Positions 52,625-64,000 of a DNA stretch of 64,000 bases are shown piece by piece. Within the stretch, counting starts at the first letter, position 1. Each line of letters opens with the position of its first letter. Location of the stretch: NCBI RefSeq assembly GCF_900573885.1, contig NZ_UPSE01000346.1:62001-126000 (forward strand). Reading direction: 5' to 3'. The notes under the pieces are model-generated. The model was not told where the DNA came from. It searched no databases and saw nothing but the letters and a program-made list of their open reading frames with translations. This stretch comes from Pseudomonas viridiflava (GTDB lineage: Bacteria; Pseudomonadota; Gammaproteobacteria; Pseudomonadales; Pseudomonadaceae). The position numbers and the translations under genes were made by a program.

Positions 52625-53914
52625 TTATTTGCGGTCTTTCAGCGCAGTAATGTCGCGCTGCTCATAGCCGGTATAAAGCTGGCGCGGACGGCCAATTTTG
52701 TACGGGCTGGAGAGCATTTCTTTCCAGTGCGAGATCCAGCCGACAGTCCGCGCCAGGGCGAAGATTACGGTGAACATGCTGGTCGGAATGCCGATCGCTT
52801 TAAGGATGATGCCCGAGTAGAAGTCGACGTTCGGGTACAGGTTGCGTTCCTTGAAGTACGGATCGGTGAGCGCGATCTCTTCGAGGCGCATGGCCAGTTC
52901 CAGCTGCGGGTCGTTCTTGATGCCGAGCTCTCTCAGCACTTCGTCGCAGGTCTGCTTCATTACGGTGGCGCGTGGGTCACGGTTTTTGTAAACGCGGTGA
53001 CCGAAGCCCATCAACTTGAACGGATCGTTCTTGTCTTTGGCCTTGGCAATGAAGGTGTCGATGTTATCGACGCTGCCAATCTCGTCCAGCATGGTCAGCA
53101 CGGCTTCGTTGGCGCCGCCGTGGGCAGGGCCCCAGAGCGCAGCGATACCGGCAGCGATACAGGCGAACGGGTTGGCACCCGACGAGCCGGCAAGGCGAAC
53201 GGTAGAGGTGGAAGCGTTTTGTTCGTGGTCGGCGTGGAGGATGAAAATCCGGTCCATTGCCTTGGCCAACACCGGGCTGATCGGTTTGATCTCGCACGGG
53301 GTGTTGAACATCATGTGCAGGAAGTTTTCAGCGTAGGTCAGGTCGTTGCGCGGATACATCATCGGCTGACCCATGGAGTACTTGTAAACCATGGCGGCCA
53401 GGGTCGGCATTTTCGCCACGAGGCGAATGGCCGAAATCTCGCGGTGCTGCGGATTATTGATGTCCAGCGAGTCGTGGTAGAAGGCCGACAGGGCACCCAC
53501 TACGCCGCACATGATGGCCATCGGGTGAGCGTCGCGACGGAAGCCGTTGAAGAAGCTTTTCAGCTGCTCGTGAACCATGGTGTGGTTCTTTACGGTGCTG
53601 ACGAACTTGGCTTTCTGTTCTTCGGTCGGCAATTCGCCGTTGAGCAACAGGTAGCAGGTTTCGAGATAGTCGGACTGCTCGGCCAATTGCTCGATCGGGT
53701 AGCCGCGGTGCAACAGGATGCCTTTGTCACCGTCGATATAGGTGATCTTCGACTCGCACGAGGCGGTCGACATAAAGCCAGGATCAAAAGTGAAATGGCC
53801 CGTGGCGGTCAGGCCCCGCACATCTACAACATCTGGACCAACGGTGCCGGATAAAACGGGCAGCTCGACGGGGGCTGCGCCCTCGATGATCAACTGCGCT
53901 TTTTTGTCAGCCAT
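52625..53914 (-). CDS. gltA: Citrate synthase (type II)
   Basis: A 429-residue cytosolic enzyme condensing acetyl-CoA with oxaloacetate at entry to the TCA cycle. Catalytic regions are visible: His in [13 protein letters not shown], His in [26 protein letters not shown], and Asp in NVDFYSG. Length and the N-terminal beta region ([19 protein letters not shown]) fit the hexameric, NADH-sensitive Gram-negative type. The ATG at 53914 has an AGGAGG site 6 nt upstream; the frame is open to 53959 but starts in the promoter leader. It is divergent from the sdh operon. Confidence 0.98.
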   Translation of the reverse strand: MADKKAQLIIEGAAPVELPVLSGTVGPDVVDVRGLTATGHFTFDPGFMSTASCESKITYIDGDKGILLHRGYPIEQLAEQSDYLETCYLLLNGELPTEEQKAKFVSTVKNHTMVHEQLKSFFNGFRRDAHPMAIMCGVVGALSAFYHDSLDINNPQHREISAIRLVAKMPTLAAMVYKYSMGQPMMYPRNDLTYAENFLHMMFNTPCEIKPISPVLAKAMDRIFILHADHEQNASTSTVRLAGSSGANPFACIAAGIAALWGPAHGGANEAVLTMLDEIGSVDNIDTFIAKAKDKNDPFKLMGFGHRVYKNRDPRATVMKQTCDEVLRELGIKNDPQLELAMRLEEIALTDPYFKERNLYPNVDFYSGIILKAIGIPTSMFTVIFALARTVGWISHWKEMLSSPYKIGRPRQLYTGYEQRDITALKDRK

Positions 53915-53973
53915 GTGTGGCCTCCTATTTATGCTTGAAATCACCAGACTGCCCCCCACGCAGGGCCCGCCAC

Positions 53974-54001
53974 ACTATAGAGAGATAAATCCTAAAGTCA
54001 A
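53974..54001 (-). promoter_or_regulatory. Predicted sigma-70 promoter of gltA
   Basis: On the minus strand TTGACT (54001-53996) and TATAGT (53979-53974) are separated by 16 bp. The boxes are near consensus and point toward gltA, whose start codon is 60 bp downstream of the -10 box. Confidence 0.65.
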
Positions 54002-54114
54002 TTTGGCCGAACCCATGCGCCAGAAGGCTTGCAGCGGTGTTTTGCGTTGATTTGCGCGCTATTTACGCCTTTTGCCAGGTAAGCGCAATGAGCGCTTTGG
54101 GGTAGGCCTTTTCG

Positions 54115-54143
54115 TTGTCATTAGTAACCTAACTGTCTATACT
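54115..54143 (+). promoter_or_regulatory. Predicted sigma-70 promoter of the sdh-suc operon
   Basis: TTGTCA (54115-54120), a 17-bp spacer and TATACT (54138-54143) form a strong promoter match, leaving a leader of roughly 115 nt before sdhC. Just upstream, AAGCGC-AATGA-GCGCTT (54081-54097) is a small inverted repeat that could be an operator. The leader shows no clear riboswitch. Confidence 0.7.
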
Positions 54144-54263
54144 CCCCCACCGACCGCCAGGGGCCTTGGAGCCTTTATTCTGGAGGTTGTCACTCCCTGG
54201 GTAGTGGGTTCTGACCAGTGCACTTCCCGACAACTTTGCCCTGATTGTTAGGGGCCCTTCAGT

Positions 54264-54650
54264 GTGAAAAAAGCCGTGAATAGCCAAAGACCTGTAAACC
54301 TAGACTTAAGGACGATCAAACTCCCAGTCACTGCTTACACGTCCATCTTGCACCGGATCTCCGGTGTCATCCTTTTCGTGGGCCTCGCTGTGCTGCTGTA
54401 CGCACTCGACAAGTCCCTCGAGTCCGAGGATGGCTTCAAGCAGGTGGCCGCGTTTCTGGCCAGCCCTCTGGCCAAATTTGTGATTTGGGGTCTGCTCTCC
54501 GCTCTGCTGTATCACTTGGTGGCAGGTGTTCGCCATCTGATTATGGACGTGGGCGTTGGTGAGACGCTGGAAGGCGGCAAACTGGGCTCGCAAATCGTAC
54601 TCGTCGTTTCGGCGGTAGTGATTGTGCTGGCGGGAGTATGGATATGGTAA
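54264..54650 (+). CDS. sdhC: Succinate dehydrogenase cytochrome b556 subunit SdhC
   Basis: A 128-residue membrane anchor with three helices. The heme ligand His84 (in LYHLVAGVRHL) and the ubiquinone-site residues Ser27 and Arg31 (in YTSILHRISG) align in number with E. coli SdhC. It is part of complex II in the inner membrane. The start is GTG at 54264, giving MKKAVNSQRPVNLDL, the usual N-terminus in Pseudomonas; GGGG lies upstream. Its 3' end overlaps sdhD by 7 nt. It is the first gene of the sdhCDAB-sucAB-lpdG-sucC operon. Confidence 0.96.
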   Translation: MKKAVNSQRPVNLDLRTIKLPVTAYTSILHRISGVILFVGLAVLLYALDKSLESEDGFKQVAAFLASPLAKFVIWGLLSALLYHLVAGVRHLIMDVGVGETLEGGKLGSQIVLVVSAVVIVLAGVWIW

Positions 54651-55012
54651 CTAACGTCACGAACTTCTCACGCTCCGGGCTTTATGACTGGATGGCCCAG
54701 CGCGTGTCTGCGGTTGTACTCGCGGCTTATTTCCTTTTCCTGATCGGATACCTCGTGGTTCACCCAGGCCTGGACTACACCGTCTGGCATGGTCTGTTCT
54801 CACAGAACTGGATGCGCATTTTCAGCCTGTTGGCGCTCGTTGCTCTGGGCGTTCACGCCTGGGTTGGCATGTGGACGATTTCCACCGACTACCTGACGCA
54901 AATGGCGTTGGGCAAGTGGGCGACCGGTGTGCGTTTTCTGTTCCAGGCAGCGTGTGGCATCGCCATGTTCGCTTACTTCGTCTGGGGCGTGCAGATTCTT
55001 TGGGGTATCTGA
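54644..55012 (+). CDS. sdhD: Succinate dehydrogenase membrane anchor SdhD
   Basis: A 122-residue three-helix anchor of complex II, forming the heme b and quinone site with SdhC. The conserved HAWVGMWTISTDY segment includes Tyr83 of the quinone pocket. The start is the ATG at 54644 (MVTNVTNFSRSG) with CGGGAG at 54631-54636; the ATG at 54638 is too close to that site. It overlaps the sdhC stop and is followed by sdhA after 3 bp. Confidence 0.95.
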   Translation: MVTNVTNFSRSGLYDWMAQRVSAVVLAAYFLFLIGYLVVHPGLDYTVWHGLFSQNWMRIFSLLALVALGVHAWVGMWTISTDYLTQMALGKWATGVRFLFQAACGIAMFAYFVWGVQILWGI

Positions 55013-55015
55013 TTC

Positions 55016-56788
55016 ATGGCTAACATTAATACGCTTTCCTTCGATGCCATCATTATTGGTGGTGGCGGTGCCGGGATGCGCGCCGCGCTGCAGCTGGCCC
55101 AGGGTGGCCACAAGACTGCAGTAGTCACCAAGGTGTTCCCGACCCGCTCGCACACTGTGTCGGCACAAGGCGGTATCACCTGCGCCATCGCGTCGGCCGA
55201 CCCGAACGATGACTGGCGCTGGCACATGTACGATACCGTCAAGGGCTCCGACTACATCGGTGACCAGGACGCTATCGAGTACATGTGTTCCGTAGGCCCG
55301 GAAGCGGTGTTCGAACTCGAGCACATGGGTCTGCCGTTCTCCCGTACCGAACAAGGCCGCATCTATCAGCGTCCGTTCGGTGGCCAGTCGAAAGACTTCG
55401 GCAAAGGCGGCCAGGCTGCCCGTACATGCGCCGCTGCTGACCGTACCGGTCACGCACTGCTGCACACGCTGTACCAGGCCAACCTGAAAGCCAACACCGT
55501 ATTCCTCAACGAATACTATGCAGTAGATCTGGTGAAGAACCAGGACGGCGTGTTCGTCGGCATCATCGCCATCTGCATCGAAACCGGTGAAACCTCGTAC
55601 ATCCGCTCCAACGCCACCGTTCTGGCAACGGGCGGTGCGGGCCGTATCTACTCGTCGACCACTAACGCCCTGATCAACACCGGCGACGGTATTGGCATGG
55701 CGCTGCGTGCTGGCGTGCCGGTTCAAGACATCGAAATGTGGCAGTTCCACCCCACCGGTATTGCCGGCGCAGGTGTACTGGTTACCGAAGGCTGCCGTGG
55801 TGAAGGTGGTTACCTCATCAACAAGCACGGCGAGCGTTTCATGGAGCGTTACGCTCCGAACGCGAAAGACCTGGCTGGTCGTGACGTGGTTGCCCGTTCG
55901 ATGGTTAAAGAAATCATCGCCGGCAACGGTTGCGGTCCGGATGGCGACCACGTAATGCTGAAACTCGACCACCTGGGTGAGGAAGTGCTGCACAGCCGTC
56001 TGCCAGGTATCTGCGAACTGTCGAAGACTTTCGCCCACGTTGACCCGGTTGTTGCACCGGTTCCTGTGGTTCCTACCTGCCACTACATGATGGGCGGCGT
56101 TGCCACCAACATTCATGGTCAGGCGATCACTCAGGATGCTGCTGGTAACGACCACATCATCCCGGGCCTGTTCGCTGTGGGCGAAGTGGCGTGCGTATCG
56201 GTGCACGGTGCCAACCGTCTGGGCGGCAACTCGTTGCTCGACCTGGTGGTATTTGGTCGCGCGGCCGGCATCCACCTGGAACAAACCCTGAAAGAAGGCG
56301 TCGACTATCGTCGTGCCACTGAAACCGACGTTGATGTTGCTCTGGCCCGTTTGAACGGCCTGAACGAGCGCACCAGCGGTGAAGACGTTGCGTCCCTGCG
56401 CAAGGAACTGCAGAGCTGCATGCAGAACTACTTCGGTGTATTCCGTACCGGCGAATACATGCAGAAGGGTATTGCTCAGTTGGCTGACCTGCGCGGCCGC
56501 ATCGCTGCCGTCAAGATCGACGACAAGAGTCAGGCCTTCAACACCGCGCGTATCGAAGCGCTGGAGTTGCAGAACCTGCTGGAAGTGGCTGAAGCCACTG
56601 CCATTGCCGCTGAAGTCCGCAAGGAATCTCGTGGTGCTCATGCTCGTGAAGACTACGAAGATCGGGATGACGAAAACTGGCTCTGCCACTCCCTGTATTT
56701 CCCAGGCGAGAAGCGTGTGTCCAAGCGTGCCGTCAACTTCGCGCCTAAGACTGTTCCGGCGTTTGAACCCAAAATTCGTACTTATTAA
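55016..56788 (+). CDS. sdhA: Succinate dehydrogenase flavoprotein subunit SdhA
   Basis: A 590-residue catalytic subunit that oxidises succinate to fumarate on the cytoplasmic side of complex II. The FAD-binding motif [14 protein letters not shown] lies at residues 12-25. The FAD is covalently attached to His46 in SHTVSAQGG. Substrate-site segments include the HPTGIAGAG region and [14 protein letters not shown]. The length is identical to the usual Pseudomonas protein. It ends 11 bp before sdhB. Confidence 0.98.
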   Translation: MANINTLSFDAIIIGGGGAGMRAALQLAQGGHKTAVVTKVFPTRSHTVSAQGGITCAIASADPNDDWRWHMYDTVKGSDYIGDQDAIEYMCSVGPEAVFELEHMGLPFSRTEQGRIYQRPFGGQSKDFGKGGQAARTCAAADRTGHALLHTLYQANLKANTVFLNEYYAVDLVKNQDGVFVGIIAICIETGETSYIRSNATVLATGGAGRIYSSTTNALINTGDGIGMALRAGVPVQDIEMWQFHPTGIAGAGVLVTEGCRGEGGYLINKHGERFMERYAPNAKDLAGRDVVARSMVKEIIAGNGCGPDGDHVMLKLDHLGEEVLHSRLPGICELSKTFAHVDPVVAPVPVVPTCHYMMGGVATNIHGQAITQDAAGNDHIIPGLFAVGEVACVSVHGANRLGGNSLLDLVVFGRAAGIHLEQTLKEGVDYRRATETDVDVALARLNGLNERTSGEDVASLRKELQSCMQNYFGVFRTGEYMQKGIAQLADLRGRIAAVKIDDKSQAFNTARIEALELQNLLEVAEATAIAAEVRKESRGAHAREDYEDRDDENWLCHSLYFPGEKRVSKRAVNFAPKTVPAFEPKIRTY

Positions 56789-56799
56789 GGGTGGCCATT

Positions 56800-57519
56800 A
56801 TGTCTCTTGGTAAAACTCTGCAAGTTAGCGTTTACCGCTACAACCCGGAAACGGATGCCGCACCGTTCATGCAGGACTTCAACGTCGATATCGACGGCAA
56901 AGACCTGATGGTGCTGGACGTTCTGGCGTTGATCAAAGAACAGGATCAGGGCTTCTCGTACCGTCGTTCCTGCCGTGAGGGCGTTTGTGGCTCCGACGGC
57001 ATGAACATCAGCGGCAAGAACGGCCTGGCCTGCATCACGCCGATCTCGGCTGTAGTGAAGGGCAACAAGCTGATCGTTCGTCCACTGCCAGGTTTGCCGG
57101 TAATCCGTGACCTGGTCGTCGACATGAGCATCTTCTACAAGCAGTACGAAAAGGTGAAACCTTTCCTGCAGAACAATACTCCGGCGCCGGCTATCGAGCG
57201 TCTGCAGACCCCCGAAGAGCGCGAAAAGCTCGACGGTCTGTACGAGTGCATTCTGTGTGCGTGCTGCTCGACGTCCTGCCCTTCGTTCTGGTGGAACCCG
57301 GACAAGTTCCTCGGTCCAGCTGCGCTGCTGCAAGCCTATCGTTTCCTGGCTGACAGTCGCGACACCCACACCGAGGAGCGTCTGGCTGCTCTCGATGACC
57401 CGTTCAGCGTATTCCGCTGCCGCGGGATCATGAACTGCGTGAACGTCTGCCCGAAAGGTCTTAACCCGACCAAGGCAATCGGCCACGTACGCAGCATGTT
57501 GCTACACAGCGGTACCTGA
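56800..57519 (+). CDS. sdhB: Succinate dehydrogenase iron-sulfur subunit SdhB
   Basis: A 239-residue electron-transfer subunit. The [2Fe-2S] ligands lie in SCREGVCGSDGMNI and the downstream Cys of GLACITP, and the [4Fe-4S] and [3Fe-4S] ligands in CILCACCSTSCP and CRGIMNCVNVCPKGL. The start is the ATG at 56800, 7 nt after AAGGGTGG; GTG at 56791 is in frame but lies inside that site. It has a few more N-terminal residues (MSLGKT) than the P. aeruginosa protein as I recall it. Confidence 0.96.
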   Translation: MSLGKTLQVSVYRYNPETDAAPFMQDFNVDIDGKDLMVLDVLALIKEQDQGFSYRRSCREGVCGSDGMNISGKNGLACITPISAVVKGNKLIVRPLPGLPVIRDLVVDMSIFYKQYEKVKPFLQNNTPAPAIERLQTPEEREKLDGLYECILCACCSTSCPSFWWNPDKFLGPAALLQAYRFLADSRDTHTEERLAALDDPFSVFRCRGIMNCVNVCPKGLNPTKAIGHVRSMLLHSGT

Positions 57520-57555
57520 TTTACTGGCAATACCTGCATAACCAGCAATACCTGC

Positions 57556-57575
57556 GGCGCCGACCTTTCGGCGCC
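57556..57575 (+). terminator. Hairpin in the sdhB-sucA gap
   Basis: GGCGCCGA-CCTT-TCGGCGCC, a perfect 8-bp GC stem 36 bp after sdhB, followed by GTAGTTTAAG (a weak T-run). It could cause partial termination or mRNA processing between sdhCDAB and sucAB. The remaining 251-bp gap up to sucA holds no convincing gene. Confidence 0.55.
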
Positions 57576-57770
57576 GTAGTTTAAGACCGGGTCGCTACCC
57601 AAAAGGCGGCGGCCCTCACTTTGAAAAATTGACGACCAGCAGGGGCATCCGGGCTGGTACCCGGACTATCTGCGGGATCCGAAGTGGCTTTACCAGGTCG
57701 CTGGTTTTGGGCTGGGTAATTTCATGCGGTTTCCACGCCGGTGGTGTCCCCTTACCGAGGGTGACCAAGC

Positions 57771-60605
57771 ATGCAAGAAAGCGTGATGCAGCGCATGTGG
57801 GACAGTGCCCACCTATCCGGTGGTAACGCTGCCTACGTGGAAGAGCTCTACGAGCTCTACCTGCACGATCCCAACGCTGTGCCAGAAGAGTGGCGCACCT
57901 ACTTCCAGAAGCTGCCGGCCGATGGCAACGTCACCAATGACGTTTCCCACTCGACGGTACGCGATCATTTCGTGTTGCTGGCCAAGAACCAGCGTCGCGC
58001 TCAACCGGTATCTGCCGGCAGCGTGAGCAGTGAGCACGAGAAGAAGCAGGTCGAAGTCTTGCGACTGATTCAGGCGTATCGGATGCGTGGCCATCAGGCC
58101 TCTCAACTCGATCCGCTCGGTCTGTGGCAGCGCCCGGCACCGGCTGATCTGGCGATCAATCATTACGGCCTGACCGATGCCGATCTCGACACAACCTTCC
58201 GTACCGGTGAGCTCTATATCGGTAAAGAGGAGGCGACGTTACGTGAGATCTATGTGGCATTGCAGCAGACATATTGCCGCACCATTGGCGCCGAGTTCAC
58301 GCACATCGTCGATTCCGAGCAACGCAAGTGGTTCCAGCAGCGTCTGGAAAGCGTGCGCGGTCGTCCGACGGTTTCTCCTGAAGTTCAGAGCCATCTGCTC
58401 GAACGCCTCACCGCTGCTGAAGGTTTGGAAAAATACCTGGGCACCAAGTACCCGGGCACCAAGCGTTTCGGTCTGGAAGGTGGCGAGAGCCTGATTCCGC
58501 TGCTCGACGAACTGATTCAGCGTTCCGGGTCCTACGGCACCAAAGAAGTCGTGATCGGCATGGCCCACCGTGGCCGTCTCAACGTGCTGGTCAACACCTT
58601 CGGTAAAAACCCGCGCGACCTGTTCGACGAGTTCGAAGGCAAGAAGAAGCTGGTCGAGCTGGGCTCCGGCGACGTGAAGTACCACCAGGGTTTCTCGTCC
58701 AACGTGATGACCACTGGCGGTGAAGTTCACCTGGCAATGGCGTTCAACCCGTCCCACCTGGAAATCGTTTCGCCGGTGGTCGAGGGCTCCGTACGCGCCC
58801 GTCAGGACCGTCGCAACGACACCACCGGTGACAAGGTTCTGCCTGTTTCCCTGCACGGTGACGCGGCGTTCGCCGGTCAGGGTGTGGTCATGGAAACCTT
58901 CCAGATGTCGCAGACCCGCGGCTTCAAAACTGGCGGCACCGTCCACATCGTGATCAACAACCAGGTTGGCTTCACCATCAGCAACCCGGAGGACTCCCGT
59001 TCCACCGAGTACTGCACCGACGTCGCCAAAATGATTCAGGCGCCGATCCTGCACGTGAACGGTGATGACCCGGAAGCCGTGTTGTTCGTGACCCAGCTCG
59101 CCATCGATTACCGCATGCAGTTCAAGCGTGACGTGGTAATCGACCTGGTTTGCTACCGTCGTCGCGGCCACAACGAGGCCGACGAGCCGAACGGCACCCA
59201 GCCGCTGATGTACCAGCAAATCGCCAAGCAGCGCACCACACGTGAGCTGTATGCCGAAGCGTTGATCCAGTCCAACAGCCTTGATGCCGACAGCGTTCAG
59301 CACAAGGTCGACGACTACCGCAACGCGCTGGACAACGGTCTGCACGTTGTGAAAAGCCTGGTCAAAGAGCCGAACAAAGAGTTGTTCGTGGATTGGCGTC
59401 CGTACCTGGGCCACGCCTGGACTGCGCGTCACGACACCCGCGTACCGCTGAAAACCCTGCAGGAACTGGCAACCAAGTTGCTGGAAGTGCCGGAAGGTTT
59501 CGTGGTTCAGCGTCAGGTTTCGAAAATTCTCGAAGACCGCCAGAAGATGGCTGCCGGTGGCTTGCCCATCAACTGGGGCTTCGCCGAAACCATGGCGTAC
59601 GGCACCTTGCTGTTCGACGGGCACCCGATCCGCCTGACCGGTCAGGACGTTGGCCGTGGCACCTTCTCGCACCGTCACGCGGTGCTGCACAACCAGAAGG
59701 ACGCCGGCACTCACGTTCCGTTGAAGCACCTGTACGAAGGTCAGCCGCGTTTCGACCTGTACGACTCGCTGCTGTCCGAAGAAGCCGTACTGGCCTTTGA
59801 ATACGGCTACTCGACCACCAAGCCGGATGCGTTGGTGATCTGGGAAGCGCAGTTCGGTGACTTCGCCAACGGTGCGCAAGTGGTTGTCGACCAGTTCATC
59901 ACCAGTGGCGAGCACAAGTGGGGCCGTCTGTGCGGTCTGACCATGCTGCTGCCGCACGGTTATGAAGGGCAGGGGCCTGAGCACAGCTCGGCGCGTCTGG
60001 AGCGTTACCTGCAGCTGTGCGCCGAGCACAACATTCAGGTGTGCGTACCGACTACCCCGGCGCAGGTCTACCACATGCTGCGTCGCCAGGTGATTCGCCC
60101 GCTGCGTAAGCCATTGGTCGCATTGACGCCGAAGTCGCTGTTGCGGCACAAATTGGCTATTTCGACCCTGGAAGACCTGGCCGAAGGTTCGTTCCAGACC
60201 GTACTGCCTGAAATCGACACGCTCGATCCGCAGAAGGTGAACCGGTTGGTGCTGTGCAGCGGCAAGGTCTACTACGACCTGCTGGAAAAGCGCCGTGCCG
60301 AAGGCCGCGACGATACCGCCATCGTGCGTATCGAGCAGCTGTATCCGTTCCCTGAAGACGACCTGGCCGAGGTGCTTGCTCCGTACAAGAACCTGGAACA
60401 CGTGGTCTGGTGTCAGGAAGAGCCGATGAACCAGGGCGCCTGGTATTGCAGTCAGCACCACATGCGTCGCGTTACTAGCGCGCACAAGAAAGGCCTGTTC
60501 CTCGAGTACGCCGGCCGTGAAGGCTCTGCTGCTCCGGCCTGTGGTTACGCTTCGATGCACGCCGAGCAGCAGGAAAAACTGCTGCAGGACGCCTTTACTG
60601 TTTAA
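57771..60605 (+). CDS. sucA: 2-oxoglutarate dehydrogenase E1 component
   Basis: A 944-residue thiamine-diphosphate enzyme decarboxylating 2-oxoglutarate and passing succinyl to the lipoyl arm of SucB. Seen: the N-terminal E2-binding segment ([23 protein letters not shown]), the ThDP/Mg region [15 protein letters not shown]...INNQVGFT, and the C-terminal transketolase-like half with [14 protein letters not shown] and [18 protein letters not shown]. The ATG at 57771 follows GAGGGTGA. The length is as expected. Confidence 0.97.
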   Translation: MQESVMQRMWDSAHLSGGNAAYVEELYELYLHDPNAVPEEWRTYFQKLPADGNVTNDVSHSTVRDHFVLLAKNQRRAQPVSAGSVSSEHEKKQVEVLRLIQAYRMRGHQASQLDPLGLWQRPAPADLAINHYGLTDADLDTTFRTGELYIGKEEATLREIYVALQQTYCRTIGAEFTHIVDSEQRKWFQQRLESVRGRPTVSPEVQSHLLERLTAAEGLEKYLGTKYPGTKRFGLEGGESLIPLLDELIQRSGSYGTKEVVIGMAHRGRLNVLVNTFGKNPRDLFDEFEGKKKLVELGSGDVKYHQGFSSNVMTTGGEVHLAMAFNPSHLEIVSPVVEGSVRARQDRRNDTTGDKVLPVSLHGDAAFAGQGVVMETFQMSQTRGFKTGGTVHIVINNQVGFTISNPEDSRSTEYCTDVAKMIQAPILHVNGDDPEAVLFVTQLAIDYRMQFKRDVVIDLVCYRRRGHNEADEPNGTQPLMYQQIAKQRTTRELYAEALIQSNSLDADSVQHKVDDYRNALDNGLHVVKSLVKEPNKELFVDWRPYLGHAWTARHDTRVPLKTLQELATKLLEVPEGFVVQRQVSKILEDRQKMAAGGLPINWGFAETMAYGTLLFDGHPIRLTGQDVGRGTFSHRHAVLHNQKDAGTHVPLKHLYEGQPRFDLYDSLLSEEAVLAFEYGYSTTKPDALVIWEAQFGDFANGAQVVVDQFITSGEHKWGRLCGLTMLLPHGYEGQGPEHSSARLERYLQLCAEHNIQVCVPTTPAQVYHMLRRQVIRPLRKPLVALTPKSLLRHKLAISTLEDLAEGSFQTVLPEIDTLDPQKVNRLVLCSGKVYYDLLEKRRAEGRDDTAIVRIEQLYPFPEDDLAEVLAPYKNLEHVVWCQEEPMNQGAWYCSQHHMRRVTSAHKKGLFLEYAGREGSAAPACGYASMHAEQQEKLLQDAFTV

Positions 60606-60619
60606 CGCCTTCGTCCCAC

Positions 60620-60648
60620 AACGGGCTGCAGCGATCCTGCAGCCCGTT
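60620..60648 (+). promoter_or_regulatory. Perfect 12-bp intra-operon hairpin between sucA and sucB
   Basis: AACGGGCTGCAG-CGATC-CTGCAGCCCGTT: an uninterrupted 12-bp stem with a 5-nt loop in the 77-bp gap, 34 bp before the sucB ATG. No T-run follows, so it is more likely an mRNA stability or processing element than a terminator. Confidence 0.7.
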
Positions 60649-60682
60649 CGCTGAAGAACCCGAATTTAAGGAACCGTACACA

Positions 60683-61912
60683 ATGGCTATCGATATCAAA
60701 GCCCCGCAATTTCCGGAATCGGTCGCTGACGGCACCGTTGCTACCTGGCACAAGAAGCCGGGCGACGCCGTCAAGCGCGACGACCTGATCGTCGACATCG
60801 AAACCGACAAAGTGGTCATGGAAGTGCTGGCTGAGGCCGACGGCGTTCTGGCTGAAATCGTCAAGAATGAAGGCGACACCGTTCTCAGCGGCGAACTGCT
60901 GGGCAAGCTAGGTGATGGCGCCGGCGCTGCTGCCGCTCCAGCCGCCGCTGCGCCTGCTGCCACTGCTGCTGCCGCTCCGGCTGCTGCTGCACCGGCCGCC
61001 CAGGAAGACCTGATTCTGGCGCCAGCCGCACGCAAGTTGGCAGAAGAAAACGGCATCGACGTCAACAGCATCGCCGCCAGCGGTAAAGGCGGTCGCGTTA
61101 CCAAAGAGGACGTGGTTGCTGCCATCGAAGCGAAGAAAAACGCTCCGGCTGCTCCGGCCAAGGCTGCCGCGGCGCCTGCTGCTGCCGCTCCGGTAATGGC
61201 TGCTGGTGACCGCGTGGAAAAACGCGTTCCGATGACCCGCCTGCGCGCCAAAGTGGCCGAGCGTCTGGTTGAAGCCCAGTCGACCATGGCCATGCTGACC
61301 ACCTTCAACGAAGTCGACATGACTGAAGTGATGGCCCTGCGCAGCAAGTACAAAGACCTGTTCGAGAAGACCCACAACGGCGTGCGTCTGGGGTTCATGT
61401 CGTTCTTCGTCAAAGCCTCGGTTGAAGCCCTCAAGCGCTTTCCGGCCGTGAACGCTTCGATCGACGGCACCGATATCGTGTACCACGGCTACCAGGACAT
61501 CGGCGTTGCCGTGTCCAGCGACCGTGGCCTGGTGGTTCCGGTTCTGCGTAACGCCGAACTGATGAACCTGGCTGAAGTTGAAGGCGGCATCGCCACCTTT
61601 GGCAAGAAGGCCAAAGAAGGCAAGCTGTCCATCGACGAGATGACTGGCGGCACCTTCACCATCACCAACGGCGGTACCTTCGGTTCGATGATGTCGACCC
61701 CGATCGTCAACCCGCCGCAAGCGGCCATTCTTGGCATGCACAACATCATTCAGCGCCCGATGGCAATCAATGGTCAGGTTGTCATCCGTCCAATGATGTA
61801 CTTGGCGTTGTCTTATGACCACCGTCTGATCGATGGCAAGGAGGCCGTGAGCTTCTTGGTAACGATCAAGAACCTGCTGGAGGATCCGGCGCGCCTGTTG
61901 CTGGATATCTAA
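60683..61912 (+). CDS. sucB: 2-oxoglutarate dehydrogenase E2 (dihydrolipoyl succinyltransferase)
   Basis: A 409-residue core subunit. The N-terminal lipoyl domain has the lipoylated Lys43 in [10 protein letters not shown]. An Ala/Pro-rich flexible linker (about 78-108) is followed by an E3-binding domain ([16 protein letters not shown]...[11 protein letters not shown]), a second Ala/Pro linker, and the catalytic domain ending in [15 protein letters not shown] with the active-site His and Asp. AAGGAA precedes the ATG. The gene is intact. Confidence 0.97.
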   Translation: MAIDIKAPQFPESVADGTVATWHKKPGDAVKRDDLIVDIETDKVVMEVLAEADGVLAEIVKNEGDTVLSGELLGKLGDGAGAAAAPAAAAPAATAAAAPAAAAPAAQEDLILAPAARKLAEENGIDVNSIAASGKGGRVTKEDVVAAIEAKKNAPAAPAKAAAAPAAAAPVMAAGDRVEKRVPMTRLRAKVAERLVEAQSTMAMLTTFNEVDMTEVMALRSKYKDLFEKTHNGVRLGFMSFFVKASVEALKRFPAVNASIDGTDIVYHGYQDIGVAVSSDRGLVVPVLRNAELMNLAEVEGGIATFGKKAKEGKLSIDEMTGGTFTITNGGTFGSMMSTPIVNPPQAAILGMHNIIQRPMAINGQVVIRPMMYLALSYDHRLIDGKEAVSFLVTIKNLLEDPARLLLDI

Positions 61913-61932
61913 TCCGTTCTCTGATCACGGCG

Positions 61933-61947
61933 GCCCCCAAAAGGGGC
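61933..61947 (+). promoter_or_regulatory. Small hairpin between sucB and lpdG
   Basis: GCCCC-CAAAA-GGGGC, a 5-bp GC stem 20 bp after the sucB stop, followed by TGTCCGGTTTT. It could act as a weak attenuating terminator or processing site. The stem is short, so the evidence is limited. Confidence 0.4.
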
Positions 61948-61974
61948 TGTCCGGTTTTATCCGATAAGGAATGA

Positions 61975-63414
<1,440 letters not shown>

Positions 63415-63577
63415 TAGCGACAACAAGAACCACGCCGGGCGGCCCGTCGTGCGTCTTCACACCGAAGACACGCCGCGGAATGCCCAGGCGGACTGTTTCT
63501 AGAAAACGGTCACAGGTGGCGCGGCAATTATCACGCAGCGTCGAATGCGCAATACCTAACGAAGACGGTAGACAAGC

Positions 63578-64000
63578 ATGAATCTTCACGAGTATCAGGG
63601 TAAGCAACTGTTTGCTGAGTACGGCCTGCCCGTATCCAAAGGCTTTGCAGTAAACACCCCGGAAGCGGCCGCTGAGGCCTGCGACAAAATTGGTGGCACC
63701 GAGTGGGTTGTCAAAGCCCAGGTCCACGCCGGTGGTCGCGGTAAAGCCGGTGGTGTGAAACTGGTCAAGAGCAAGGACGAGGCCAAGGCCTTCGCCGCTC
63801 AGTGGCTGGGCAAGCGTCTGGTGACCTACCAGACCGACGCCAACGGCCAGCCGGTCAACCAGATTCTGGTTGAGTCCTGCACCGATATCGCCAAAGAGCT
63901 GTATCTGGGCGCAGTCGTTGACCGCTCCAGCCGTCGCATCGTGTTCATGGCCTCTACTGAAGGCGGCGTGGACATCGAGAAGATCGCTCACGACACCCCT
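63578..64000 (+). CDS. sucC: Succinyl-CoA synthetase beta subunit, N-terminal part (runs off window)
   Basis: The first 141 codons of an ADP-forming succinate-CoA ligase beta subunit (family length about 388). [22 protein letters not shown] is the classic N-terminus, and the ATP-grasp segment [21 protein letters not shown] is seen next. The enzyme makes ATP from succinyl-CoA. The 163-bp gap after lpdG contains an imperfect inverted repeat (GTCTTC-ACACC-GAAGAC, 63453-63469) but no gene. sucD is expected beyond the window. Confidence 0.96.
   Translation, partial: MNLHEYQGKQLFAEYGLPVSKGFAVNTPEAAAEACDKIGGTEWVVKAQVHAGGRGKAGGVKLVKSKDEAKAFAAQWLGKRLVTYQTDANGQPVNQILVESCTDIAKELYLGAVVDRSSRRIVFMASTEGGVDIEKIAHDTP

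Noticed and set aside
57629..57826. 65-codon frame in the sdhB-sucA gap
   Set aside because: It overlaps the sucA start in another frame, has no ribosome site and shows no recognisable similarity.
54800..60560. Minus-strand open frames over sdhA (629 codons) and sucA (773 codons)
   Set aside because: Shadow frames of highly conserved TCA-cycle genes. Sense proteins carry all catalytic motifs at normal length.

Overview
The window is about 64 kb of a GC-rich Pseudomonas chromosome, most like the P. fluorescens group. Three things point there: a pyoverdine chromophore synthetase (PvdL), the gltA // sdhCDAB-sucAB-lpdG-sucC block with its usual flanking genes, and extragenic palindromes of the Pseudomonas REP type. 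No tRNA, rRNA, CRISPR array, prophage or intact insertion sequence was seen.

Layout. (1) 1-13112: the 3' end of a pvdG-like thioesterase gene, then the complete 4310-residue PvdL (fatty-acyl-AMP ligase, three condensation-adenylation-carrier modules for Glu, D-Tyr and Dab, no thioesterase). (2) 13113-14079: about 1 kb packed with several repeat families. (3) 14080-24099: high-affinity K+ uptake system kdpFABC, its regulators kdpDE, and a KefB-type K+/H+ antiporter. The kdpC-kdpD gap is filled with dispersed repeats. (4) 24517-27306: a gamma-glutamyl-polyamine synthetase and oxidase pair. (5) 27307-30245: an accessory spot of lower GC. It holds a TpsA-like (two-partner secretion) export leader followed in the -1 frame by a large protein with two internal repeats and a C-terminal SET domain. 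(6) 30401-35048: moxR, DUF58, tgpA and a CHAD-domain gene. (7) 35247-45696: aer, acnA, rlmM, tusA, a MATE exporter, pdxB, a PA1571-family small protein and an ATP-NAD kinase-like gene, with two copies of a palindromic MITE-like repeat. (8) 45702-46556: a six-unit tandem array of about 148 bp per unit. (9) 46654-52476: an ABC exporter, rhtA, ppnP, a DEDDh exonuclease, a beta-hydroxyacid dehydrogenase, a cysteine-cluster protein and a START-domain protein. (10) 52625-64000: divergent gltA and the long sdh-suc operon, cut off inside sucC.

Functionally, regions 7 to 10 hold the core of the TCA cycle (aconitase, citrate synthase, succinate dehydrogenase, 2-oxoglutarate dehydrogenase, E3, succinyl-CoA synthetase). 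Region 3 is potassium homeostasis, region 1 iron acquisition and region 4 polyamine catabolism.

The most interesting object is 27487-30245. The leader frame and the SET-protein frame overlap. Within the overlap, at 27768-27774, there is an in-phase T TTA AAG slippery heptamer, then a 6-nt spacer and a potential 10-bp interrupted stem-loop, which is the usual layout of a programmed -1 frameshift signal. Either this is a frameshift-fused exported SET-domain protein of about 919 residues, or it is a decayed or recombined toxin locus. The sequence alone cannot decide.
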